Assembly (NCBI GenBank): GCA_029960065.1
Contig: JASCOF010000001.1
Coordinates: 186,001-250,000, forward strand
Length of the DNA: 64,000 nt
Reading direction: 5' to 3'
Origin: Flavobacteriaceae bacterium PS02336
Lineage (GTDB): Bacteria > Bacteroidota > Bacteroidia > Flavobacteriales > Flavobacteriaceae
Shown here: positions 42,772-53,093 of the stretch, piece after piece
How positions within the stretch are numbered: position 1 is the stretch's first letter
Layout of the letters: each line of letters begins with the position of its first letter
Made by a program: the position numbers and the translations under genes
Notes under the pieces: generated by a model
Database searches by the model: none
What the model saw: the letters and a program-made list of their open reading frames with translations, nothing else
Told to the model about the DNA's origin: nothing

Positions 42772-44388
42772 ATGTCTGGATTGTTAGCCGTAATTGGTAA
42801 AGGAAAAGACCCCAAGCTTGTAAAAGAACTTTCAGAAAGAATGTCATATCGAGGTCCTGATGAAAGCGATATTCATATTATGGAAAATGGCAGCATACTC
42901 TGCCATGAAAGTCTATCTATTATTGATCTCAATTCGGGAAAACAGCCCATTCAAGGAACTAATAAGGCCTGGATGGTTCATGACGGAGAAATCTATAATT
43001 ATAAAGAGCTTAAAGATACAGTTTTAAAACATCATACTTTTAGAACCGCTTCTGATTCTGAAGTAATTGTACATCTTTATGAAGAGTTCGGTTATGATTT
43101 CTGCAATAAACTGGATGGGGACTTTGCTTTTGTGGTAATTGACGGCGATAAATATATTGCGGGTCGTGATCCAATTGGAGTAAAACCATTGTATTATGGT
43201 TTAGATGAAAGAGGAAGAATTTATTTTTCTTCAGAAATGAAATCTATTGCAGACCAATGTAAATCATTTTCGACTTTTCCTCCGGGACATTATTATACGG
43301 CAAAAACTGGTTTTGTAAAATATTACCACCCAGAATACGAAGATCATAAAAATGCAGATCAATCTTTAGATTTAGATGTGATCCGCCAGAGTTTAATTGA
43401 CGCAACCAGTAAACGTTTATTGGCTAATGTTCCTGTTGGCGTAATACTTTCAGGAGGATTAGATTCGTCTTTAACGTCTTCTATTACTTCTCGTGTATTG
43501 AAAGAAAATGGGCAAAAACTGCACTCTTTTTCAATTGGTTTAGGTGCTGATTCGCCAGATAACATAGTAGCTAGGAAAGCGGCAGAATTTTTAGGTACAG
43601 ATCATCATGAAATACATTTTTCTGTAGAAGAAGGAGTTCAGATTTTAGAAAAAGTAATTTACCATATTGAAACTTATGATATTATTTCGGTAAGATCGGG
43701 TGTGCCAATGTATTTGCTTTCTAAAGCTATTGCTGAACAAGGTGTTAAAGTAATTTTATCAGGAGAAGGTGCAGACGAAGTTTTTGGAGGACATTTGTAT
43801 TTTAGAAATGCGCCTTCGGCAGAAGAATTTCAAGACGAAACCATAGAAAGAGTCCAGAAGCTGTTCACGGCAGATTTGCTTCGTGCAGATAAAACGACCA
43901 TGGCGCACGGATTGGAAGTAAGGTTTCCGTTTTTAGATACAAAGTTTTTAGATACCAATATTCGCATTAAAACAGAAGAAAAGCAGCCTAAAACATACGA
44001 CGGAATCGAAAAATACATTTTAAGAAAAGCTTTTGATACACCAGAAGATCCTTATCTGCCGTCAGAAGTTTTATGGCGCCAGAAAGAACAGTTTTCAGAC
44101 GGAGTTGGATATAATTGGGTAGATGAACTTATTGAATATTGTTCTTCTCAAGTAACCGATGAGCAATTAGCAGGTGCAAGTGTTGAATTTCCGTATAATT
44201 CACCAACAACAAAAGAAGCGTACTTATATCGTTCTATTTTTCATAAATATTACCCGCAGTTAAGCGCAGCGCAAACAGTACGTAAATGGATACCGAAATG
44301 GCAGGAAAACCTTGATCCAAGTGGAAGGGCAAATGCCGCACACTTGCAGGGAAATTTTGAAAATGCAAAATCTGGTGTTCCAGTTTAG
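42772..44388 (+). CDS. AsnB paralogue lacking the glutaminase nucleophile
   Basis: The 538 residues are clearly homologous to the preceding asnB throughout: MSGLLAVIGK, YRGPDESD, VHDGEIYNYKEL and SGGLDSS at 227-233, then GEGADEVFGG. Cys2 of the amidotransferase domain is Ser (TCT codon), the Arg of HERLAIVDP becomes Ser (HESLSIID, Ser47), and the Asn of NGEIYN becomes Asp (Asp71). All three are needed for glutamine hydrolysis in class II amidotransferases, so this protein should not use glutamine. The synthetase motifs are intact. It could use free ammonia, regulate its neighbour, or work on another substrate. A terminator hairpin follows. Confidence 0.88.
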   Translation: MSGLLAVIGKGKDPKLVKELSERMSYRGPDESDIHIMENGSILCHESLSIIDLNSGKQPIQGTNKAWMVHDGEIYNYKELKDTVLKHHTFRTASDSEVIVHLYEEFGYDFCNKLDGDFAFVVIDGDKYIAGRDPIGVKPLYYGLDERGRIYFSSEMKSIADQCKSFSTFPPGHYYTAKTGFVKYYHPEYEDHKNADQSLDLDVIRQSLIDATSKRLLANVPVGVILSGGLDSSLTSSITSRVLKENGQKLHSFSIGLGADSPDNIVARKAAEFLGTDHHEIHFSVEEGVQILEKVIYHIETYDIISVRSGVPMYLLSKAIAEQGVKVILSGEGADEVFGGHLYFRNAPSAEEFQDETIERVQKLFTADLLRADKTTMAHGLEVRFPFLDTKFLDTNIRIKTEEKQPKTYDGIEKYILRKAFDTPEDPYLPSEVLWRQKEQFSDGVGYNWVDELIEYCSSQVTDEQLAGASVEFPYNSPTTKEAYLYRSIFHKYYPQLSAAQTVRKWIPKWQENLDPSGRANAAHLQGNFENAKSGVPV

Positions 44389-44443
44389 AAAAACAAATTC
44401 CCAATTTCTAAAATTCCAAATTCCAAAATTGGAGTAAATATAG

Positions 44444-44481
44444 AAAAGCCGAGATACATTTAAATGTAGTTTCGGCTTTTT
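44444..44481 (+). terminator. Terminator of the AsnB paralogue gene
   Basis: AAAAGCCGA (44444-44452) pairs with TCGGCTTTT (44472-44480), with an inner TACATTT/AAATGTA stem, followed by a T run. Confidence 0.8.
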
Positions 44482-44758
44482 CAGTATTATATATTTCTCT
44501 GTATTGGAATTTAGACTCGAGCGCTAGCGAAAAGGCGAAGCAATTTCGAATATTAGAATTTGATTTTTCCGTTATTTCAAGCTTTGAGCTTTGAGATTTT
44601 AAAAATTTGGAATTTTAATTTTTAAGTTATTCTGAAGTTTTGGAATTTGGAATTTCAAAAATTGGAATTTAAATTCATTTTTAGAAGTTTTTTTGGGTTT
44701 TTCAGACAATTGTGTTAATAACTTAAGTGCTTTAAGTAGTATTTTAATGGGTATATAG

Positions 44759-46756
<1,998 letters not shown>

Positions 46757-46775
46757 AATGAAAAATTAATAATTT

Positions 46776-46827
46776 CAATTCGTTTAATTGTTTAAATTTA
46801 CTAGACAATTAAACGAATTGTCTTTTT
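46776..46827 (+). terminator. gyrB terminator
   Basis: CAATTCGTTTAATTGT (46776-46791) pairs with ACAATTAAACGAATTG (46805-46820), a perfect 16-bp stem with a 13-nt loop, followed by TCTTTTT. Confidence 0.8.
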
Positions 46828-46866
46828 AAAGAATAGGCAATATTAATAACCGATAAAGTATAAAAT

Positions 46867-47802
46867 ATGAAAGTTACCATTGTAGGAGCAGGAAATGTTG
46901 GAGCTACATGTGCAGATGTTATTTCTTATAGAGGAATTGCAAGCGAAGTAGTATTGTTGGATATTAAAGAAGGTTTTGCCGAAGGTAAAGCATTGGATAT
47001 TACACAATGCGCGACAAATACTGGTTTTAATACAAAAGTATCTGGCGTTACTAACGATTATTCTAAAACTGCTGGAAGTGATGTGGTCGTAATTACATCA
47101 GGAATTCCAAGAAAACCCGGAATGACAAGGGAAGAGTTAATTGGTATAAATGCAGGAATTGTAAAAACAGTTGCTGAAAATGTATTGAAATACTCTCCAA
47201 ATACAATTATTGTAGTAGTTTCTAATCCTATGGATACTATGACATATTTGGCTTTAAAAGCGACTGGTCTTCCAAAAAATAGAATTATAGGTATGGGTGG
47301 GGCTTTAGACAGCTCACGTTTTAGAACTTATCTTTCTTTGGCTTTGGACAAACCTGCAAATGACATTTCGGCAATGGTAATAGGAGGTCACGGTGATACA
47401 ACTATGATTCCTTTAACACGTTTAGCATCTTATAATGGAATTCCAGTTTCAGAATTTCTTTCAGAAGAAGTGCTTCAAAAAGTAGCTGCAGATACTATGG
47501 TTGGAGGAGCAACTTTAACAGGTTTGCTTGGAACTTCAGCTTGGTATGCGCCAGGAGCTTCAGTAGCTTATTTAGTAGATAGTATTTTGAACGATCAAAA
47601 GAAAATGATAGCATGTTCTGTTTTTGTAGAAGGAGAATATGGGCAAAATGATATCTGTATAGGAGTACCATGTATAATTGGTAAAAACGGTGTAGAAGAA
47701 ATTTTAGATATTAGCCTAAACGATCAGGAAAAAGCATTATTTGCGAAAAGTGCAGATGCAGTTCGCAGTATGAATGATGCTCTAAAAACGATTTTAGTAT
47801 AA
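46867..47802 (+). CDS. mdh: Malate dehydrogenase
   Basis: The 311-residue protein is an LDH-like malate dehydrogenase that interconverts malate and oxaloacetate with NAD+. GAGNVGATCA is the NAD-binding P-loop, SGIPRKPGMTRE the substrate loop with two Arg, and VIGGHGDTTMIPLTRLA supplies the catalytic His. The Arg in the substrate loop (RKPG) favours malate over lactate. It is a single gene between the gyrB terminator and its own. Confidence 0.95.
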   Translation: MKVTIVGAGNVGATCADVISYRGIASEVVLLDIKEGFAEGKALDITQCATNTGFNTKVSGVTNDYSKTAGSDVVVITSGIPRKPGMTREELIGINAGIVKTVAENVLKYSPNTIIVVVSNPMDTMTYLALKATGLPKNRIIGMGGALDSSRFRTYLSLALDKPANDISAMVIGGHGDTTMIPLTRLASYNGIPVSEFLSEEVLQKVAADTMVGGATLTGLLGTSAWYAPGASVAYLVDSILNDQKKMIACSVFVEGEYGQNDICIGVPCIIGKNGVEEILDISLNDQEKALFAKSADAVRSMNDALKTILV

Positions 47803-47822
47803 TAAAAACGGCAAAAAAGAGA

Positions 47823-47851
47823 AAAGGCTGCACTTTTGCAGCTTTTTTTTT
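47823..47851 (+). terminator. mdh terminator
   Basis: GCTGCA (47827-47832) and TGCAGC (47837-47842) pair around CTTT, extended by AAAG/CTTT, and are followed by T8. Confidence 0.8.
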
Positions 47852-47871
47852 GAGATTAATTAATAAATAAA

Positions 47872-47902
47872 TTGGTTAATATTTTCGTTAATTATATATT
47901 TG
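47872..47902 (+). promoter_or_regulatory. secDF promoter
   Basis: TTG (47872-47874), 20 bp, then TATATTTG (47895-47902) is a good match to the Bacteroidota promoter. The start codon is about 125 bases further on, leaving a long 5' leader. Confidence 0.7.
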
Positions 47903-47940
47903 CTCGGTTTAAAAAAAAATTGGTAATTCGTGATCTCGTA

Positions 47941-47995
47941 TTTTTGTTTTAAAAAATCATGTCAGGGCTTATTTTATGGGACTTTAAAACAAAAA
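47941..47995 (+). promoter_or_regulatory. Hairpin in the secDF leader
   Basis: TTTTTGTTTTAAA (47941-47953) and TTTAAAACAAAAA (47983-47995) are perfect 13-bp arms around a 29-nt loop, between the promoter and the secDF ATG. It lacks a following T run, so it may be a regulatory leader structure rather than a terminator. Confidence 0.55.
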
Positions 47996-48027
47996 CAAAA
48001 ATAAAACATAATTAATTTTTAGTAATA

Positions 48028-51021
48028 ATGCAGAATAAAGGACTTATTAAATTTTTCGCAATTCTATTTGCATTGGTGAGTATTTACCAACTATCATTCA
48101 CTTTTGTGGCAAATGGCGTCAAAAATGATGCTAAAGCTGTTGCAGGAGATAATCCTGATAAAGAGCTGAAATATTTAGATTCTATTGGTAAAGAAAAAGT
48201 GTTAAATCTTGGTTTTACTGACTTCACTTATAATGAAGTAAAAAACAAACAGCTTAATAAAGGTCTTGACTTAGAAGGAGGAATCAACGTTATTCTTCAA
48301 ATTTCTATTAAAGATGTATTAAAAGGTTTGGCTAATAATTCTAAAAATCCAGTTTTTAATAAATCATTAGCTGATGCATCTGCAAATTTAGAAGGAAACA
48401 AAACGTATTTAAATAAGTTTTTTGAAGCTTTTGAAGCTAATTCAAAAGGAACTGTAAAACTTGCATCTCCAGATATTTTCGCTAACAGAAGTCTTCAAGG
48501 AGAAGGTGGAGTAGATTTTCAAATGTCTGATGCACAAGTTCAAAAAGTAATCAAAAGAAAAGTTGATGAGTCTGTAGAAAGTGCTTTTAAAGTATTAAGA
48601 GAGCGTATCGACAAATTTGGTGTTACACAGCCAAACATCCAAAAATTAGGAGAAACAGGAAGAATCTTAGTGGAGCTTCCAGGTGCTAAGGATGTAGATA
48701 GAATTAAAAAATTATTAGGTGGAAAAGCGCAATTAGAGTTCTGGGAAACTTATAAAATTGAAGAAATTGGAAACTTCTTAGTAGCAGCTAATGAAGCTTT
48801 AAAGAAAACTGAAGTTGCAAAAGTAGAAACTAAAACTGTAGCTAAAGATTCATTGAATGCTTTATTAACAGATGCTAAAGATTCTACTGAAGCTAAAAAA
48901 GGAAACAATCCTTTATTTGATAAAATTATCGGTCAAGGTGGCGGACCAGTTTTAGGTTATTTTGCACCGAAAGATACAGCAGCAATCAATGCTTATTTTA
49001 AAAGACCAGAAATTAGAGTTTTATTGGCAGCTGACCAGCATTATGCAAAATTTGTTTGGAGTAAGCCAACTACTATAAAAGATCAAAAAGCAAAAGATTT
49101 AGCAAGTGCTAAAGATATTGAAGTTGTTGAATTATATGCTTTAAAAGGAAATAGAGACAATAACCCAGCAATGAGCGGTGGTGTTGTGACTGATGCAAAA
49201 GATACTTTTGACCAAATGGGTAAACCTGCAGTTTCTATGCAGATGAACAGCCAAGGTGCTAAAGTTTGGGAAGAATTAACAGGAAGAGCTTTTGCTCAAA
49301 AAAGTTATATCGCTATTGTTCTTGATGATATCGTATATTCTGCTCCAGGTGTAACAAGCGGTCCTATCGCTGGAGGAAGATCTGAGATTACAGGTTCTTT
49401 TGATGTTGCTGAAACTAAAGATTTAGCTAACGTATTAAACGCAGGTAAATTACCAGCTTCTGCAGATATTATCCAGTCAACTGTTGTTGGTCCGTCTTTA
49501 GGTCAGGCAGCTATTGATGCAGGTACAATTTCTTCTGTATTAGGATTCTTATTAGTTTGTGTTTGGATGGTATTCTACTATGGTAAAGCTGGTTGGTATG
49601 CAAATCTTGCTTTATTATTAAACTTACTATTCTTATTCGGAATTATGGCAAGTTTTGGTTTCGTATTAACGTTACCAGGTATTGCAGGTATCGTATTAAC
49701 ATTAGGTACGGCAGTAGATGCTAATATTATTATTTACGAAAGAGCAAAAGAGGAATTACGTGAAGGAAAATCTCTTTCTGAAGCAGTTCAGGCTTCTTAC
49801 GGATGGCATGGTGCAATGCGTTCTATTATTGATGCTAACGTTACTCACGTTTTAACTGGAGCAATCTTGTTTATCTTTGGTACTGGTCCAATCAAAGGTT
49901 TCGCATTAACGTTATTAATCGGTATTGTAACTTCATTGTTTACATCTATCTTTATTGCTAGAATTTTTATTGACAGAAATATTTTAGGAAAAGCAGATTT
50001 GACTTTCTCTACAAACATTACTAAAAACTGGTTTACTAATTTCCACTTTGACTTTATTAAAGTTAAAAAATTTACTTATATCTTCTCTTCTATTGTAACA
50101 GTAGTAAGTTTAGTGTCTATCTTTTTCATTAACGGATTAGATGAAGGTGTGGATTTTGTTGGAGGTAGAACTTTCCAAGTTAAATTCGAAAAAGCTATTG
50201 ACGCTACTGCGGTTTCAGATGAGTTATCTGCTGCTTTTGGTACTCCGGTTGAAGCTAAAATTTTAGGTGATGATGATCAATTAAAAATCACTACTAAATA
50301 TAAAATTAAAGAAGATGGCGTAGCTATTGATGAGGAAGTGAACCAGAAATTATATGCTGCTTTACAGAAATATTTCCCAAATACTTCTTATGATAAATTC
50401 ATTAACTCGTACAACGGTAAAACGGTAGGGGTATTACAAGCTTCTAAAGTTGGAGCTTCTATTTCTGAAGATATTAAGACAAACTCATACTGGGCAGTTC
50501 TTGGAGCAATGGCAGTTATTTTCTTATACTTAATGGTATCTTTCCGTAAATGGCAGTATTCATTAGGTGCTATTGCAGCTGTTGCGCACGACGTTGTGTT
50601 TGTATTAGGGATTTATTCATTATGCTATAAATTCATGCCTTTCCACATGGAAATGGATCAGCATTTTATCGCAGCGATCTTGACTGTAATTGGTTATTCT
50701 ATGAACGATACAGTAATTGTATTTGACAGGGTTAGAGAGTTTATCATCGGAAACCGTAAAGGTAGTTTCGAAGATATCGTAAACGCTTCTATTAATACTA
50801 CATTATCAAGAACATTGAATACTTCATTAATGATGATCATTGTATTGTTAACAATGTTTATCTTCGGTGGAGAATCTATCAGAGGATTTATCTTTGCAAT
50901 GTTAATTGGTATTATCGTTGGTACTTACTCTTCATTATTTATCGCAACTCCAGTATTGGTTGATACGATTTCAAATGATGAGAAACATACAATTGAAGAC
51001 AAACACAATAAGGTTTCATAA
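48028..51021 (+). CDS. secDF: Fused protein-export protein SecDF
   Basis: SecD and SecF assist the Sec translocon from the periplasmic side, using the proton gradient to pull substrates through. The 997 residues are the SecD+SecF fusion common in Bacteroidota. A transmembrane helix is near the N-terminus, the periplasmic P1-type head contains GLDLEGGINVILQI and FKVLRERIDKFGVTQPNIQK, then six membrane helices with the conserved GTAVDANIIIYERAKEEL. The second half has the SecF start FVGGRTFQVKF and VIGYSMNDTVIVFDRVRE. It has its own promoter and terminator. Confidence 0.97.
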   Translation: MQNKGLIKFFAILFALVSIYQLSFTFVANGVKNDAKAVAGDNPDKELKYLDSIGKEKVLNLGFTDFTYNEVKNKQLNKGLDLEGGINVILQISIKDVLKGLANNSKNPVFNKSLADASANLEGNKTYLNKFFEAFEANSKGTVKLASPDIFANRSLQGEGGVDFQMSDAQVQKVIKRKVDESVESAFKVLRERIDKFGVTQPNIQKLGETGRILVELPGAKDVDRIKKLLGGKAQLEFWETYKIEEIGNFLVAANEALKKTEVAKVETKTVAKDSLNALLTDAKDSTEAKKGNNPLFDKIIGQGGGPVLGYFAPKDTAAINAYFKRPEIRVLLAADQHYAKFVWSKPTTIKDQKAKDLASAKDIEVVELYALKGNRDNNPAMSGGVVTDAKDTFDQMGKPAVSMQMNSQGAKVWEELTGRAFAQKSYIAIVLDDIVYSAPGVTSGPIAGGRSEITGSFDVAETKDLANVLNAGKLPASADIIQSTVVGPSLGQAAIDAGTISSVLGFLLVCVWMVFYYGKAGWYANLALLLNLLFLFGIMASFGFVLTLPGIAGIVLTLGTAVDANIIIYERAKEELREGKSLSEAVQASYGWHGAMRSIIDANVTHVLTGAILFIFGTGPIKGFALTLLIGIVTSLFTSIFIARIFIDRNILGKADLTFSTNITKNWFTNFHFDFIKVKKFTYIFSSIVTVVSLVSIFFINGLDEGVDFVGGRTFQVKFEKAIDATAVSDELSAAFGTPVEAKILGDDDQLKITTKYKIKEDGVAIDEEVNQKLYAALQKYFPNTSYDKFINSYNGKTVGVLQASKVGASISEDIKTNSYWAVLGAMAVIFLYLMVSFRKWQYSLGAIAAVAHDVVFVLGIYSLCYKFMPFHMEMDQHFIAAILTVIGYSMNDTVIVFDRVREFIIGNRKGSFEDIVNASINTTLSRTLNTSLMMIIVLLTMFIFGGESIRGFIFAMLIGIIVGTYSSLFIATPVLVDTISNDEKHTIEDKHNKVS

Positions 51022-51046
51022 TTAAATACCTTATTTTAAATAATAG

Positions 51047-51078
51047 AAAAGATCCAGTGAAAACTGGATCTTTTTTTT
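51047..51078 (+). terminator. secDF terminator
   Basis: A perfect 12-bp stem, AAAAGATCCAGT / ACTGGATCTTTT, closes a GAAA tetraloop and is followed by T8. Confidence 0.88.
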
Positions 51079-51108
51079 ATGTTTGTAATTGTCTTCCAAA
51101 AACGATTT

Positions 51109-51723
51109 ATGATTCAGAAACAAATATTCTTTATAGCTTTATTATTTGCTGTAGTACAGCTTAAAGCACAGCAGGTGAATAGTAATTATAGAATAGGTAT
51201 TAGCTCTGGTATTGGAAGTGAATTTAATAATCGGAATTATACATTTACAAATGAGTTTTATAAAGTACAATTGTATTATAAGATTAAGGAATCGAGAAAT
51301 TTTCAATACGAAATTTTAATACAGCCTGAGGTTAATTTCGGAAAGCATCAACTATTGAATTTGTATTTTGTAAAACCAGAAACTCCAGATTTTGAACAGA
51401 AGCGAATTGAATATATGAAATTGAAAAATGTTCATGAATATGTTCTTAATATCGGTTTTCTTGTTAAGAAGCCAATTGGAAAGATATTTTCTTGCTACCT
51501 ATTAGGGAGTGTAGGTCCAATGATTACGGATACAGCAACAGAGCGAATGTCTAAAGGTTTTGCCTTCGCAGATGTTTTTGCGGTTGGTTTTACTGCTGAT
51601 TATAAGAAATTACAGTTTGATATTCGTCCAAGTTTGCGACATGTTTCTAATGCGGGATTAGGAAGCACAAATGCCGGCTATAACACAAGAAATATTGAAT
51701 TAGGTGTTTCTTGTCAATTATAA
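51109..51723 (+). CDS. PagL-like acyloxyacyl hydrolase, outer-membrane barrel
   Basis: From ATG 51109 the protein has 204 residues (the ATG at 51079 abuts the T run of the secDF terminator). A signal peptide (IFFIALLFAVVQLKAQ) leads into a beta-barrel-like body. HVSNAGLGSTNAGYN near the C-terminus, beginning at His178, resembles the catalytic HxSN segment of the lipid A deacylase PagL, with His178 and Ser180. The acid Glu that should follow about 14 residues later is not obvious in the same place. If active it would remove a 3-O acyl chain of lipid A. Length is slightly longer than PagL. Confidence 0.65.
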   Translation: MIQKQIFFIALLFAVVQLKAQQVNSNYRIGISSGIGSEFNNRNYTFTNEFYKVQLYYKIKESRNFQYEILIQPEVNFGKHQLLNLYFVKPETPDFEQKRIEYMKLKNVHEYVLNIGFLVKKPIGKIFSCYLLGSVGPMITDTATERMSKGFAFADVFAVGFTADYKKLQFDIRPSLRHVSNAGLGSTNAGYNTRNIELGVSCQL

Positions 51724-51726
51724 AAG

Positions 51727-51760
51727 AAAATGCCCAATATCAAGTTATATTGGGCATTTT
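51727..51760. terminator. Bidirectional terminator between PagL-like and lgt genes
   Basis: AAAATGCCCAATAT (51727-51740) and ATATTGGGCATTTT (51747-51760) pair perfectly, with T or A runs on both sides, serving the plus-strand PagL-like gene and the minus-strand lgt. Confidence 0.85.
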
Positions 51761-51779
51761 TTATTTTTAAAAATAATTT

Positions 51780-52712
51780 TTAAGATTCGGCAAGCGGATT
51801 TCTTTGTGCTCTGATGATAAAGAATAATCCGATGATGATAAACGGAATACTTAACCATTGTCCTGTAGAGAAATAGCCTAAGTTTTCTTCTATACCGCCT
51901 TGGCTTTGTTTTACAAATTCGACAATAAAGCGAACTACAAATAAAAGAACTAAAAACAATCCGAATAAATAACCAGATTTAAGTCTTGTGTTTGTTTTCC
52001 AGTATAAGAAATATAAAATAGCAAATACAAAAATATAAGAGAAAGCCTCGTATAATTGAGCAGGATGTCTTGCAGGAACTTCGGCTAGTAAATTAGCAAA
52101 TTTAGGGTTGGTAGCAATAGCATTATAAGCTTCTTTTGGATCGGCAATTCCAGTTTTTTGCATTGCTTCATTTTTACTGAAAGTATCGTGTAAAAAACGA
52201 ATTCCGAATGAAGATGTTGTTTCGTTACCAATGATTTCTGAATTGAAAAAATTTCCTAAACGAACAAAAATAGCACCGCTCGCAACAGGAATTACAATAC
52301 GGTCAAGAATCCATAAAAGGGGACGTTTTAAGATTTTTTTGCTGTAATAATACATGGCAACAATAATAGATATTGCTGCTCCGTGACTTGCTAATCCTTG
52401 GAAACCTGTAAATTCGAATTTAGGTTCAAATCTAAAAGGCAGAAAAATCTCCAATAAATGATTCCTGAAATATTCCCAATCGTAAAAGAAAACATGACCC
52501 AAACGTGCGCCGATTAAAGTTGCAAGAACTGTCCAAACAAATAAAGAATCTAGTTTTTCAAGTGATTCGTTTTCTCTTTCGAAAATCTTTTTCATTAAAA
52601 ACCATCCTAAAAGAAAAGCAATTACAAACATTAAGCTGTAAAAGCGAATCATAAAAAATCCTAAATTGATTCCCTCAGAAGGATTCCAAACAAAATTTAA
52701 GGCGTGTGTCAT
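51780..52712 (-). CDS. lgt: Prolipoprotein diacylglyceryl transferase
   Basis: Lgt transfers a diacylglyceryl group from phosphatidylglycerol to the lipobox Cys of prelipoproteins, the first step in lipoprotein maturation. The 310 residues carry about seven hydrophobic segments. LIGARLGHVFFYDWEYF, VRLGNFFNSEIIG and ARHPAQLYEAFSY correspond to the usual Lgt signature regions. The window contains several lipoprotein candidates for it. It is followed upstream on the same strand by yidD and cysS. Confidence 0.93.
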   Translation of the reverse strand: MTHALNFVWNPSEGINLGFFMIRFYSLMFVIAFLLGWFLMKKIFERENESLEKLDSLFVWTVLATLIGARLGHVFFYDWEYFRNHLLEIFLPFRFEPKFEFTGFQGLASHGAAISIIVAMYYYSKKILKRPLLWILDRIVIPVASGAIFVRLGNFFNSEIIGNETTSSFGIRFLHDTFSKNEAMQKTGIADPKEAYNAIATNPKFANLLAEVPARHPAQLYEAFSYIFVFAILYFLYWKTNTRLKSGYLFGLFLVLLFVVRFIVEFVKQSQGGIEENLGYFSTGQWLSIPFIIIGLFFIIRAQRNPLAES

Positions 52713-52773
52713 GTAAAATGTTTTATATATTGTAAAAATAAATATTTAATGTAAAGTACCCTTTTGTAAAAGG

Positions 52774-53016
52774 TTAATGTTTATGACCGCATTTTTTTTC
52801 GGGAACAGGATCATAGCCGCTTCTTCCCCAAGGATGACAGCTTAAAATTCGTTTTATTCCTAGAAATCCTCCATAAAATAATCCATGAGTTTGTAAAGCC
52901 TGAATCATATAGGTAGAACAAGTTGGTTCAAATCTGCAAGATGCCGGTGTAAAAGGCGAAATTGCAGTTTGATAAAACCGTACTAAAAGTACAAAAGGAT
53001 AGATTAGAAATTTCAT
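52774..53016 (-). CDS. yidD: Membrane protein insertion efficiency factor YidD
   Basis: The 80 residues show the whole YidD pattern: [20 protein letters not shown], a Tyr-x-x-AL motif, [20 protein letters not shown] and a short Cys/His tail. YidD helps YidC insert membrane proteins. The gene is 61 bases before lgt. In many bacteria yidD is next to rnpA and yidC, which are not here. Confidence 0.93.
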   Translation of the reverse strand: MKFLIYPFVLLVRFYQTAISPFTPASCRFEPTCSTYMIQALQTHGLFYGGFLGIKRILSCHPWGRSGYDPVPEKKCGHKH

Positions 53017-53093
53017 AGTTTAAAAATCAAAAATCACTTTTACTGTTTGTACTAAAGATACAATGTTTTAGTAAAAACGGAACATTAAAACTG

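Noticed and set aside
42772..42777. Possible sequencing error making Ser2 from Cys2 in the AsnB paralogue
   Set aside because: Two more glutaminase residues are also changed (Ser47, Asp71), so a single base error does not explain the pattern.
51079..51108. ATG start directly after the secDF terminator T run
   Set aside because: It adds ten residues before a normal signal peptide; ATG 51109 is preferred.
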